Source of the DNA: JACQHM01 sp964535215
GTDB taxonomy: Bacteria > Methylomirabilota > Methylomirabilia > Methylomirabilales > JACQHM01
Reading direction: 5' to 3'
Length of the DNA stretch: 27,597 nt
NCBI GenBank assembly: GCA_964535215.1
Contig: CAZHST010000037.1
Coordinates: 1-27,597 of the forward strand
Below, piece by piece: positions 15,532 through 23,231 of the stretch; position 1 is the first letter of the stretch; the number at the start of each line of letters is the position of its first letter. Both the position numbers and the translations under genes were made by a program. The notes below the pieces were generated by a model. That model ran no database searches, was not told the DNA's origin, and was given only the letters and a program-made list of their open reading frames with translations.

Positions 15532-15855
15532 TCACTTCCTAAAGGCCAAGAGGGCGATCCAGGCAAAAAAGACGATCATCCCACCCAGGAAGATCCCGAG
15601 GGCGATTGCCCCGGTCCGGCCTAAGGCTCCGACCAGTTCTCTGGCCAGCCCTGGGCCTAACCCGCCCCAATACCCAAACGTCGGCTTGAACCCTTTGAAG
15701 GGACCGATCAGATAGGAAACCGCCCAAATCAACAGGATGGTGTAGACCAAAAGGAGCCACTTGTTCACGATGCCATGACAGGTCCTGATCTCCCCGCCCG
15801 CGTACTCCTCCACCGGTCCGTACTTCTCCTCGAGAGGAGCCTGCTCATCGCTCAT
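15532..15855 (-). CDS. CcoP N-terminus-like membrane protein without haem domains (107 aa)
   Basis: Acidic N-terminus (residues 1-25), then a membrane helix at about 30-50 whose surroundings (G-I-V-N-K-W-L-L-L-V-Y-T-I-L-L-I-W-A-V-S-Y) resemble the FixP_N domain that anchors CcoP, a Gly-rich link, and a second helix at about 82-104. There is no CxxCH, whereas normal CcoP carries two haems after this anchor. The matching pair of haems appears to be on the fused CcoO upstream. Its ATG lies 11 bases inside the end of the ccoS gene. I infer a split or rearranged CcoP; the assignment rests on one helix and the context. Confidence 0.6.
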   Translation of the reverse strand: MSDEQAPLEEKYGPVEEYAGGEIRTCHGIVNKWLLLVYTILLIWAVSYLIGPFKGFKPTFGYWGGLGPGLARELVGALGRTGAIALGIFLGGMIVFFAWIALLAFRK

Positions 15856-16000
15856 GGTCCTCGACCTCCATGACCTTGTATTTCACCTCCTCCACGTTCT
15901 TAAACGTCCCCTCGACAACCGCCCAGAAAAAGAAACAGAAGGCGGAAAGGCCCATGAGGAAGGCAACCAGAAACTCGAAGAATGTAATCTGCTCTAACAT
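15845..16000 (-). CDS. ccoS: CcoS-like cbb3 oxidase assembly protein (51 aa)
   Basis: Too short for routine calls; read directly. One membrane helix (about residues 9-28) ends in F-F-F-W-A-V-V-E-G-T-F-K-N-V-E-E, followed by an acidic tail ending E-V-E-D-H-E-R. This matches the CcoS pattern F-x-W-A-V-x-x-G-Q-F-D-D-x-E with an acidic C-terminus. CcoS is needed for cofactor insertion into cbb3 oxidase. AGG of the TAGAGG after the ccoO stop serves as ribosome site, and the gene overlaps the next start by 11 bases. Confidence 0.7.
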   Translation of the reverse strand: MLEQITFFEFLVAFLMGLSAFCFFFWAVVEGTFKNVEEVKYKVMEVEDHER

Positions 16001-16003
16001 CCT

Positions 16004-17656
16004 CTACTCCAGGATGCCCAGGTAAGATCTTGACTGAGGCCTGGCGAGGATCGGCTTCATCCTTGAGGGGTCGAAGGCGGTCCGCCAGCTGGACGCCTTG
16101 ACATCCGGGGAGTCCAGGGCAGCCTTGACCTCCTCGGGGAGGTTCAGCCTCTTCGCGTGAAGGGTGTCAGTGTAGGCCGAAAGGGAGAGGACGAAGTAGG
16201 AGATGGCCCATCGTTCCTCCTCGGTCAATTGCTGGACAAAAGAGGGCATCGGCGTGCCGTTTAAGCCGGTCGTCATCGTCCTGAAGATGTCCCGGGCATC
16301 TGGCCCCGACTTGAAGATCCCCCTGGTGAAGTCCGTGGGTTTGATCGGGAAGCCCCAGTCGTCCTTGAGCTCATCCGCCGAAGGTCCTTTCCCCCACGGA
16401 TAGGTGTAAGGCTCCTCCCCCTTCATCCCAGGCCCCCCATGGCATTGCCAGCACTTCGCCTTTACATACGCCTCCTTTCCGAGAGCGATCAGCTCTGGGC
16501 TGGGAGGCGGGGGATTGGGGATGTAGATTGGCGGCTCCGGCCTTTCCTCCTGGAAGTAAGGAGAGAAGGTCTTGATGAACTGGATGACGGCCCAGCGGTC
16601 CTTCTCGGGAAGCTCATGCCAGCTCGGCATGGCCGTCCCCCTAACCCCCCTCGTGATCGTTCTGAAGAGATCTCCATCCAGGGGAAGGGACCCGGAGGGG
16701 GTCACGCGGAACTTGAAGGTGCCGGTTCGAAAATCCCTGGGTCTCGGGTCCATGAACGTCGCGGCCGGACCGTTCCCATCCCCCTTGACGCCGTGGCAGC
16801 CGACGCAGCGGCGCATGTAGACCTCTCGGCCTCGCTCGATCCACTCTTCCGATTGAGGGATTGTAAGCTCTGCGGTGAAGACCCGCTGCGGCTCGAAAAG
16901 ATCCCGCCACTGCCCCCTGTTCATCCCCAGCTTCTGGATGTAGGCCACCAGCCCTTTCAGTTCCTCCGTAGGGATGAGAATGGTCACCGAGGTCTTTTCG
17001 AAAGGCTCGGGGAGGAGGTCGGTGACGAGGAGGGGTTTGCCGTCGGTCGCCCGGGCAAAGACCAGGCCATCCGGGTTAGGGAAGAGAGGAACCACCTTCC
17101 CCGTTTCGTACCGGAAGAACCGTTGAAGCTCAGGGTTCTCCACCAGGACCGGCATCCCGGCCTCGTCCTTCTTCACCTGGGCCTTCACCTGATGGAAGAG
17201 CCAGGGGAAGGCCGGCATGTTGGAGTCGGGGACGACCAGCCTGGGATCCCAGTGATGGGCGTAGTGCCAGTCGTCGCCGTACTTGAAGCCGACGCGGCTT
17301 AAGTCCGGTCCAATCCGCCTGGTGCTGAAGAGGTGGGGGAGATCAAAGGCGTACTCCCCCGCTTGGGAGAGGGGTCCCCACCGCTGATCCTCCCCCGTGA
17401 CAGGCCTCACATACTGGGAATGGCAGTACCAGCACCCTTCCCGGATGTAGACCTTCCTTCCCAGCTTCTCCAGGTCAGTGTAGTCCTCCGACTCATGCCA
17501 GACCCACTTCAGCTCCCCGAGGTTCGTCCGGACCACCATGGTGACCTTGTCCTCCCGGGACTCCGGGATGATGGCGGGGAGGAAGCCCTGGACGAAGATG
17601 GCCAGGGTGATGAAGCCAAAGCCGGCAACGATGGCCACTGTCTTAGCGTATCTCAC
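16004..17656 (-). CDS. ccoO: CcoO fused to a di-haem cytochrome c (three CxxCH, 550 aa)
   Basis: Electron-input subunit of cbb3 oxidase. Residues 5-28 are the membrane anchor. Residues 40-245 are canonical CcoO: Y-I-R-E-G-C75-W-Y-C78-H79-S-Q-Y-V-R-P, the A-G-E-Y-x-F-D-L-P stretch, R-R-I-G-P-D-L-S-R-x-G and axial-Met candidate M147 in S-N-M-P-A-F-P-W-L. After residue 260 two further cytochrome c domains follow: C284-x-x-C287-H with M343 (T-A-M-P-S), and C402-x-x-C405-H with M470 (T-P-M-P-S). These replace the haem part of CcoP. GTG start six bases after the ccoN stop, with AAGGTGAT upstream. Very tight spacing to ccoN and ccoS. Confidence 0.93.
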   Translation of the reverse strand: MRYAKTVAIVAGFGFITLAIFVQGFLPAIIPESREDKVTMVVRTNLGELKWVWHESEDYTDLEKLGRKVYIREGCWYCHSQYVRPVTGEDQRWGPLSQAGEYAFDLPHLFSTRRIGPDLSRVGFKYGDDWHYAHHWDPRLVVPDSNMPAFPWLFHQVKAQVKKDEAGMPVLVENPELQRFFRYETGKVVPLFPNPDGLVFARATDGKPLLVTDLLPEPFEKTSVTILIPTEELKGLVAYIQKLGMNRGQWRDLFEPQRVFTAELTIPQSEEWIERGREVYMRRCVGCHGVKGDGNGPAATFMDPRPRDFRTGTFKFRVTPSGSLPLDGDLFRTITRGVRGTAMPSWHELPEKDRWAVIQFIKTFSPYFQEERPEPPIYIPNPPPPSPELIALGKEAYVKAKCWQCHGGPGMKGEEPYTYPWGKGPSADELKDDWGFPIKPTDFTRGIFKSGPDARDIFRTMTTGLNGTPMPSFVQQLTEEERWAISYFVLSLSAYTDTLHAKRLNLPEEVKAALDSPDVKASSWRTAFDPSRMKPILARPQSRSYLGILE

Positions 17657-17662
17657 GTTCGA

Positions 17663-19030
17663 TCACCTTGACGCCCTAGGCCGTAGTGCCCACAGCATGT
17701 TGAGGAGGAGCAGATCCATCCCGATATCCATAGAGATTCCCGTGAAGGTCCGGATCCACCAGTAGGGCTTCATGCTGATCAGGGAATCCACCCACTCGAC
17801 CCGGTTCATGAGCATGTAGCCTTGCTGCAGGCCCTGGGCGGTCAGGACCAGCCCCATCGCCGTGATCCCAACCGTGATGAGCCAAAACCCCCAGTTCCCG
17901 AGCCTAAAGCTCCCCAGCTCCCTTCCGGTGATCCTCGGCCACACGTAAAGAACGCCGCCTAACGCCCAAAGGACGAAGGTCCCAAAGACGGTGAGATGCG
18001 AATGGGCGATGACGAAGTCGGTAAAGTGGGTCGGCTGCTGCAGGGACCTGAGGGCCTCCGTGGAGCCTTGGAAGCAGCCGGCCAGGTACATGAGGCTCCC
18101 AGTGATAAGGAACTTTGCGGGCAGGTTCCCCCCGAAGGTCTGCCATCGGCCGATCATGGTCCCAAAGAAGTTCTGGAGGACCGTCCAGACGGGGATGATC
18201 AGCATCATGCTCGTGATGATGGCAAGGGTCTCGGCCCAGTCGGCGATAGGGCTGTAGAGGTAATGGTGGATTCCGACAAAAGGGTAGAAGAAGGCCAGCG
18301 ACCAAAACCCGATCAAGGAGAGCTTATGGCTATAGATCGGGTTCTTCACGCTGGCCGGTAAGAAATAATAGATGAGCACGTAGCCCGCTGGGGTGACCCA
18401 GAGACCGACCACGTAATGGATGAAGAGGCCATGGAGCGCCGCGTTGTTGATGCCGGGGAAGTTGTAAGGGAGGATGAAGTTCCCCATGACCCAGTTGATG
18501 TCCGTCCAGATGAAGGCGGCGATGAGGTACCAGAGGCTGACATAGATCTTGGGCTCCCGCCTCTTCGCGATGGTCATCAGGAACTGGTACGTGAGGCCAA
18601 GAAGGACGATCCAGATCAGGATGTCAACGAGGAGGGGAAACTCTGCAGCCTCTAGGCCTTGGTTATACCCTAAGGCTAATGAGATGAAGCCAATCAAAAG
18701 CCCCAGGTTCCAGATCCACATAAGGGGGTAGCCTAGCTTTTCCGCGTAGATCCGGATACCGCACAACCTTGGAACGATGTAGTAGCAGAGGCCGATGAAG
18801 AGGGTGGAGAAGACGCCGAAGATAACGCCGTTCACATGGATGGGACGGATCCGCCCGAAGGTAAGGTAGGGGATCCCCCCCAAGAACTGGGGGTAATTGA
18901 ACTTCGTCGAGAGGATAACCCCTACCGTCGGGGCAAAGAGGACCCAGACAAAGCCCCACAGGAGCCATTTCTTGATCAGGTCCTTGTTGATCAGCTCATC
19001 GTTGTTCCTGATCAGAGCCTGCTCGGCCAT
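17663..19030 (-). CDS. ccoN: cbb3-type cytochrome c oxidase subunit I
   Basis: Catalytic subunit that reduces oxygen to water with high affinity. All ligands are present and spaced exactly as in the Pseudomonas stutzeri enzyme: low-spin haem ligands H65 and H345, CuB ligands H205, H255 and H256, high-spin haem ligand H343, and the cross-linked Tyr at Y249, six residues before H255. About twelve membrane helices in 455 aa. The glutamates expected of NO reductase NorB are not present in the corresponding helix. Purine-rich GGGAAAGGGAG precedes the ATG. It is the first gene of the oxidase operon; a Cys-rich protein gene ends 44 bases upstream. Confidence 0.95.
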   Translation of the reverse strand: MAEQALIRNNDELINKDLIKKWLLWGFVWVLFAPTVGVILSTKFNYPQFLGGIPYLTFGRIRPIHVNGVIFGVFSTLFIGLCYYIVPRLCGIRIYAEKLGYPLMWIWNLGLLIGFISLALGYNQGLEAAEFPLLVDILIWIVLLGLTYQFLMTIAKRREPKIYVSLWYLIAAFIWTDINWVMGNFILPYNFPGINNAALHGLFIHYVVGLWVTPAGYVLIYYFLPASVKNPIYSHKLSLIGFWSLAFFYPFVGIHHYLYSPIADWAETLAIITSMMLIIPVWTVLQNFFGTMIGRWQTFGGNLPAKFLITGSLMYLAGCFQGSTEALRSLQQPTHFTDFVIAHSHLTVFGTFVLWALGGVLYVWPRITGRELGSFRLGNWGFWLITVGITAMGLVLTAQGLQQGYMLMNRVEWVDSLISMKPYWWIRTFTGISMDIGMDLLLLNMLWALRPRASR

Positions 19031-19074
19031 CTCCCTTTCCCCAACCAGCCCCCCTCAGACCCAAAAGAAGACTA

Positions 19075-19398
19075 TCATGATGAGCTGCCGAGCCGGCAGG
19101 CCTCGCAGATCACGACGTAAAAGCACTCCCGGGATGGAAGCTCGCAACGGAAGCTCAGCCGATGCTCTGGATGCTCACACGAGACCAGGTCACGATCCAG
19201 CCTATCCAACCTGACCAGGAAAGGAGTGTAACAGTGTTTGCACCTGGCCATGTAAAGACACGTCTTATAATCCAGATCGCAGCGGAGGAGCAGGTCCAAG
19301 CCGATCTTCCCGCATCCAGGGCACGAGGTCCCGGCCAGCCTCAGCTCGATCTCCTCAAACCTCGATGCCATTGCGTCCTTGAGGTCATCGGTCACCAA
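19075..19398 (-). CDS. Cys-rich zinc-ribbon-like unknown protein (107 aa)
   Basis: Contains several Cys pairs: C-P-G-C, C-x6-C, C-K-H-C, single Cys in S-C-E-H-P-E-H and R-C-E, and C-E-A-C near the end. The arrangement suggests one or two zinc ribbons and no membrane segment. GTG at 19398 gives the longest form; the in-frame ATG at M-A-S-R-F is an alternative with a weak AAGGA upstream. It lies just ahead of ccoN on the same strand. I do not recognise the family. The 138 bases before it (19399-19536) show nothing clear. Confidence 0.6.
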   Translation of the reverse strand: MVTDDLKDAMASRFEEIELRLAGTSCPGCGKIGLDLLLRCDLDYKTCLYMARCKHCYTPFLVRLDRLDRDLVSCEHPEHRLSFRCELPSRECFYVVICEACRLGSSS

Positions 19399-19536
19399 GC
19401 CGAGAAAGCAGCACCCGAGAGCCGGTGGCTGAAGATGACCTTCATCCGATCAACTTGACGCATCCGGCCAGGGCGTTCAGCCATCCCCTTAAGGATGCCC
19501 TGACCCCATTCCAACTATCAAATCCCCCCTGTCATC

Positions 19537-19989
19537 TTAGTGACGCCCTGGGTCGATGGGGACCCCTTTATGGTTGTGCATGATGAAGGCCAGGAGTGCC
19601 TTCATCTCCTCGCTGTCCAGGGGAATCGCCTTTGCCTGAAGCGGCCTGGTGATGCACCAGTTGATCTGCTCCTCCAAGGTCGCGAATTTCGCCAGGGTAA
19701 ACATGAACTTCGGGAAGGTCTCAGGATGGGTGTTGGAGGCATCGGGGTGGCACATGGCGCAGGCCAAGCCAATGGGGCTCCCTAAAGAGGGAGCTTTCAG
19801 CTCGGGCCGGAAGACCGAGTGGGGTTCCCCGTGCCAGATCGCGTCCCCGATGAGGACATACTCCCTCCGCTGTTCCTCGAAAAGCTTTAGCTCCTCAGGC
19901 GAATGGGGTTGCTTGTGGGCTTGGACCCGACCTCCCAGAAGGGCCATGCCGCCGGCTAAGAAAGCGATCAGCAGGAATTTTTTCGACAT
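19537..19989 (-). CDS. Periplasmic mono-haem cytochrome c, SoxA/TsdA-like (150 aa)
   Basis: Start chosen at ATG 19989 (M-S-K-K-F) because GGGGAGGAG precedes it; the longer frame runs through untranslated sequence. Residues 1-24 form a signal peptide ending V-Q-A. One haem site, C77-A-M-C80-H81. The flanking pattern (E-E-Q-I-N-W-C112-I-T-R-P, then S-E-E-M-K-A-L-L-A-F-I) resembles the C-terminal part of SoxA and thiosulfate dehydrogenase TsdA, where an I-N-x-C element and S-x-E-M-x-A-L follow the haem. A single-haem protein of this size is smaller than either. It probably carries electrons from a periplasmic oxidation to the downstream cbb3 oxidase; substrate unknown. Confidence 0.8.
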   Translation of the reverse strand: MSKKFLLIAFLAGGMALLGGRVQAHKQPHSPEELKLFEEQRREYVLIGDAIWHGEPHSVFRPELKAPSLGSPIGLACAMCHPDASNTHPETFPKFMFTLAKFATLEEQINWCITRPLQAKAIPLDSEEMKALLAFIMHNHKGVPIDPGRH

Positions 19990-20048
19990 GTCTCTCCTCC
20001 CCTTTGCGCAGGTTTCTTGGCCAACAACTGCGCTTCCCCGGACGACCC

Positions 20049-20077
20049 AGGGGTGGGCCGTTGAAGGGCCCACCCCT
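20049..20077 (-). terminator. Strong hairpin after the metallophosphoesterase gene
   Basis: AGGGGTGGGCC and GGCCCACCCCT form a perfect 11-bp stem with a 7-base loop, 20 bases after the metallophosphoesterase stop. No T-run follows on the minus strand, so it may act as a partial terminator or as an mRNA 3' end protector. Confidence 0.5.
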
Positions 20078-20099
20078 AAGAAGCCGCCCCATAGCATTC

Positions 20100-21320
20100 C
20101 TAGGCAAGTCGAGCAGTCTCGTACCGCTTCGTCGGGTGCCCTCCCGGGTACATTTCCTCTGGCCGGCCGAACATTACATAGTGGTTGTAGAGGGTGTATT
20201 GGGTGCCGCCGACGACCAGATCCAAGAAGCCCTTCGACCACCCTACGCCGTCGAAGGGATCACCAGGGTCCACCCGCTCGAACATCTTCGTCTCGGGTGG
20301 GACCGCTCCAACCGGATAGGGCCAGGGCCAGGAGGTCGAGAGCATCCCAATGGAGCGGATGTGCCCGATCTCCTTGTAGACGATCTGGTGGACGTGGCCA
20401 TGGAGGCATGTGACATTATCGAAGCGCTTCAGCAGCTCCAGGATCTCCGGGCCAGTCCTCGTGGCAAAACCCCAGGATGGGTAATACATCCAGAGAGGGG
20501 TATGGGTCAGGACCACAATGGGCTTATCCTTCGGGATCCTGGCCAGCTCGTTCCTAAGCCATGCCACTTGATCCTCAGGAACACCCCACAACCCGATGAT
20601 CTTCGAGTCAAGCTTCGTCATCTCCCCCATCCGCTCCTGAGGGCCCCAGCCCCGGTCCGTCCAGTAGTCCTTCGTGATAACGCTGTTCATGGCCAGGAAC
20701 TGGACGCCGTTCACGTCCATGGACCAGGGCATCTTCCCGAACATCTGCTCGTAGGCTGCCCCCATGTCATAGTACCAGTCATGCTCCCCGTTGATCTGGA
20801 GGACCTTCTTGACCTTGAGCTTTGACAGGATCTGCTTGCCAAGCTCCAGCTCCTCCCGCCTCCCAAGGTGGGCGAGATCCCCCATGAAGAGCACAAAGTC
20901 TGGCTGGGGATCGAGGGCGTTGATCTCCGCCACAGCCCGCTCCATGGTTTCGACGAAGCGCTGGGTGGTGTGGTTCTCAGGGGGCCAAGTGATCTGGAGG
21001 TGGGTGTCAGCGATCAGGGCGTACCGGAAGGGCTTCACCCGCCTCACCTGGGCATTGGCCACATCAATGACACTGACCAAGGGAACGCCACCTAGAAGGA
21101 CCCCCGCCGCCGTCCCAACCATGGCGCTTTTCTTCAGAAACTCTCGTCGTGTCATCCCGGGTTGGTCACGCCACCCGATCCTTCCTCCGTTTGCCAGGAA
21201 CTCCAGGGAGTCGTGCATCGGGGTGTACTCCCGGAGGTGGCCCCACTCCTTCTCGATGGGGAGCTGCTTGATCCTCAGGTGCTTGAGGAACTTCTTAAAG
21301 GTGAACCTCCCCTTCCTCAT
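20100..21320 (-). CDS. Tat-exported calcineurin-like metallophosphoesterase (406 aa)
   Basis: Metal motifs in order: D105-T-H107, G-D148-L-A-H, G178-E-H-D181 (normally G-N-H-D), T-H273-T-P and G-H309-V-H311. A twin-arginine signal (T-R58-R59-E-F-L-K-K, then a hydrophobic stretch ending A-N-A) follows an unusually long 55-residue N-terminal region. ATG at 21320 has GGAGGG seven bases upstream, whereas the internal ATG before the Tat motif lacks a good site, so the long form is favoured. The enzyme resembles Icc/CpdA-like phosphoesterases, lacks the 5'-nucleotidase C-terminal domain and is too short for SoxB. Natural substrate unknown; context is periplasmic redox proteins. Confidence 0.87.
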   Translation of the reverse strand: MRKGRFTFKKFLKHLRIKQLPIEKEWGHLREYTPMHDSLEFLANGGRIGWRDQPGMTRREFLKKSAMVGTAAGVLLGGVPLVSVIDVANAQVRRVKPFRYALIADTHLQITWPPENHTTQRFVETMERAVAEINALDPQPDFVLFMGDLAHLGRREELELGKQILSKLKVKKVLQINGEHDWYYDMGAAYEQMFGKMPWSMDVNGVQFLAMNSVITKDYWTDRGWGPQERMGEMTKLDSKIIGLWGVPEDQVAWLRNELARIPKDKPIVVLTHTPLWMYYPSWGFATRTGPEILELLKRFDNVTCLHGHVHQIVYKEIGHIRSIGMLSTSWPWPYPVGAVPPETKMFERVDPGDPFDGVGWSKGFLDLVVGGTQYTLYNHYVMFGRPEEMYPGGHPTKRYETARLA

Positions 21321-21340
21321 GGCTGCACCCTCCGTTCAAA

Positions 21341-21367
21341 AGGGCCAGGGCTTCACCCCCTGGCCCT
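21341..21367 (-). terminator. Terminator-like hairpin after the cupredoxin gene
   Basis: AGGGCCAGGG (21341-21350) and CCCTGGCCCT (21358-21367) form a perfect 10-bp stem with a 7-base loop. The stem begins inside the cupredoxin stop codon and is followed on the minus strand by TTTTG. Because the next gene starts only 20 bases on, it could work as partial terminator setting expression ratios. Confidence 0.6.
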
Positions 21368-22118
21368 ACCTCGCGAACTCGAAGGTCACATTGACAACAC
21401 CTTTTTCCTTTACGGTAATCTCTTTCTCCTGGGTCCCCAGGACCTCATGCCAGGCGACGACTTTATACGTCCCGGGCGGGACATCGCTGATCGAGAAGGT
21501 ACCATCCTCCCCGGTCACATCGGCATAGGGATGCTCCGACACATAGAGCCAGGCGTGCATCCAACCGTGGGCATCGCACTTGACCTCATGGATCCCTGGT
21601 CTCCTCAGGCGGGCCGTGTTCTTCTGCCCCTGGATAGGCTGGGCGAAGTTGAAGACCGTCCTCCCCCTCCCCCGTTCCGTCCCCTCGAAGGCGTGGGAGT
21701 TGTGGAGGACAGGATCGCTGTTGACCACCGTGAGCTCCCCAGGGGCGACTACCTGGACCCTAGGGCGAAAGTCGCAGTTTTTCTGGTCCAGGACAAAGCC
21801 CCCGGCAGGGACCTTCCACGCCTTGCCCCTCTTGATGTCCTCAAGGTAGACGACGACGTTAGCGATCCTTCCATTCTTCACAATCAGCTCTTTGGAATCA
21901 CGCGTAAGCTGCTTCTTCCCCGTCACCGGATCCTTCCCGCAGAATTCAGGGTCCTTCCCGATGATGAGCTTCTTTGGCGGAGGTGGTGTCCCCTTGAAAA
22001 CGACGCTCCCTTTGAGTGTCCCACCGTCCTTGACGGCCGTCACCTCATAGGCCTCTGCTGCCAAGGGGTAGATGAGGAAGAGCCCTGCCACGATCAAGCT
22101 GAACGCCCCTTTTCTCAT
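21366..22118 (-). CDS. Periplasmic cupredoxin-like protein with regulatory-like C-terminal domain (250 aa)
   Basis: Start set at ATG 22118, preceded by GGGGAGGAGG; the GTG at 22136 lies inside that site. Signal peptide of about 23 residues (ends A-A-E-A). The central region carries possible type-1 copper ligands: H139 or H142 (V-L-H-N-S-H) and C181-D-A-H184-G-W-M187. The C-terminal 50 residues (G-E-D-G-T-F-S-I-S-D-V-P-P-G-T-Y) are a carboxypeptidase-regulatory-like beta sandwich. Homologues are often labelled cupredoxin or methylamine utilisation protein. Likely a small electron carrier between the cytochrome and a dehydrogenase or oxidase; spacing C-x2-H-x2-M is shorter than in plastocyanin, so copper binding needs proof. 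Confidence 0.78.
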   Translation of the reverse strand: MRKGAFSLIVAGLFLIYPLAAEAYEVTAVKDGGTLKGSVVFKGTPPPPKKLIIGKDPEFCGKDPVTGKKQLTRDSKELIVKNGRIANVVVYLEDIKRGKAWKVPAGGFVLDQKNCDFRPRVQVVAPGELTVVNSDPVLHNSHAFEGTERGRGRTVFNFAQPIQGQKNTARLRRPGIHEVKCDAHGWMHAWLYVSEHPYADVTGEDGTFSISDVPPGTYKVVAWHEVLGTQEKEITVKEKGVVNVTFEFAR

Positions 22119-22150
22119 GCCTCCTCCCCTCCTCACAACCAGTTTTAGAC

Positions 22151-22169
22151 TAAAGGATAGTTATTCTTA
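22151..22169 (-). promoter_or_regulatory. Candidate Fur/PerR-family operator, copy 1
   Basis: On the minus strand TAAGAATAACTATCCTTTA, a loose inverted repeat of 8-2-8 type. It lies just after the expected transcription start of the cupredoxin gene. It matches a second site at 26905-26923 at 15 of 19 positions. Confidence 0.45.
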
Positions 22170-22189
22170 TGAGATAATTCTTCTCACAA

Positions 22190-22218
22190 AATATAAAACT
22201 GTGTTTCTCCTTTGTCAA
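22190..22218 (-). promoter_or_regulatory. Sigma-70 promoter for the cupredoxin gene
   Basis: On the minus strand a perfect TTGACA (22218-22213), a 17-base spacer and TATATT (22195-22190). This is the best promoter in the window and gives a leader of about 65 nt that contains the candidate operator. Confidence 0.68.
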
Positions 22219-22252
22219 GAAAAATCTGCAAGGCGACGAAGACAGATTTTTC
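22219..22252 (-). terminator. Terminator after the YVTN operon
   Basis: GAAAAATCTG and CAGATTTTTC form a perfect 10-bp stem with a 14-base loop, starting seven bases after the YVTN stop. The A-tract and T-tract at the stem base fit an intrinsic, possibly bidirectional, terminator. It abuts the -35 box of the next promoter. Confidence 0.55.
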
Positions 22253-22258
22253 AAAAGC

Positions 22259-23218
22259 TTATGGTTTAAAGGCCAGGCCGTGGGGCTCCCGACCGACGGG
22301 GAGGACCGCGACCGTCGTCTTCAAGAAGGTGTCGATCACGGAGACGGTGTCGTCCGCCCGATTGGTCACGTAGAGACGTCGGCCGTCGGGGGAAACGGTG
22401 AGGAGATCGGGCCTCCTCCCGCTAGGGATGCTGGCGATGACACCGTTCACCGTCGTGTCAATCACCGAGACGGTGTTGGAGCCCCGATTGGCCACGTAGG
22501 CATGTTGACCGTCGGGGGAAATGACCAGCCCGTGGGCGTCGAGCCCCGTCTCGACGGAGAGGACATCCTCAAAGGTGTTCGTGTCGATAACCACCACCCT
22601 GCTCTCCCCTCCAGTGGTCACATAGAGGTATCGCCCGTCCTTGCTAAGGCCTAACCCCATCGCGTCCTTCCCGGCCGGAACCTTCGCAAGGACCTGATGG
22701 GTCCTGGCGTCCAAAACCCAAACCTCTTCGGCACCGCTTAAAGAGAGAAAGGCCTTCGTGCCGTCTTTGGAAAAGACCACGAGCTGGGGACCCCTGCCGA
22801 CCGGGATGGTCTTGACGACCTTCTTGGTGGAGGCTTCGATGATCCAGACATCGTTGGACCCTGGGTTGGCAAGCCAGGCCTGCTCCCCATCGCGGGTGAA
22901 GGTCACGGCGTGAGCCCGTATCCCCCCTGGGATGGTCACGATGACGTTCTTCGTGGCCGTGTCAATGACGCTGATCGTGTTCGACCCGACGTTCGAGACC
23001 CAGGCCTCTCTCCCATCTGGGGTGAAGGTGACGTTGTGGGGCTCCCTGCCCCCTGAGGGAATGGTCGCGATGACCTTCAGGACATCGGCATCAATGATGC
23101 TGATGGTGTCCGAGGATTGGTTCGTCACCCACACCTCGGCCCCAAGGGCCTCAGAAACCCAGAAGGGGCTCAGGGCGAGGGCAAACCCTATGGCCTCCCA
23201 TAGGGTCCATCGCCTCAT
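22259..23218 (-). CDS. Exported seven-bladed YVTN beta-propeller protein (319 aa)
   Basis: Start at ATG 23218 (M-R-R-W-T-L-W-E) gives a clean signal peptide ending A-L-G-A; the longer frame overlaps the upstream gene. Seven repeats of about 42 residues follow, each with a V-I-D-T-x(n)-V-x-x-I-P-x-G-x-x-P-x-x-x-x-x-x-P-D-G-x-x-x-Y-V-x-N pattern, which is the YVTN propeller signature. Such proteins often accompany periplasmic quinoproteins, cytochromes and nitrite or methanol oxidation enzymes, but no catalytic residues are visible and a binding or scaffolding role is possible. It is the last gene of the SoxYZ operon, 13 bases after the Cox11-like gene. Confidence 0.88.
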   Translation of the reverse strand: MRRWTLWEAIGFALALSPFWVSEALGAEVWVTNQSSDTISIIDADVLKVIATIPSGGREPHNVTFTPDGREAWVSNVGSNTISVIDTATKNVIVTIPGGIRAHAVTFTRDGEQAWLANPGSNDVWIIEASTKKVVKTIPVGRGPQLVVFSKDGTKAFLSLSGAEEVWVLDARTHQVLAKVPAGKDAMGLGLSKDGRYLYVTTGGESRVVVIDTNTFEDVLSVETGLDAHGLVISPDGQHAYVANRGSNTVSVIDTTVNGVIASIPSGRRPDLLTVSPDGRRLYVTNRADDTVSVIDTFLKTTVAVLPVGREPHGLAFKP

Positions 23219-23231
23219 CCCTGATGCCCCT

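Noticed and set aside
17663..19030. Subunit I as nitric oxide reductase NorB
   Set aside because: His and Tyr ligand spacing matches CcoN exactly, including the cross-linked Tyr, and the NorB glutamates are missing.
20100..21320. Metallophosphoesterase as SoxB
   Set aside because: It is only 406 aa, lacks the 5'-nucleotidase C-terminal domain and the SoxB-specific motifs, and resembles Icc/CpdA-type enzymes.
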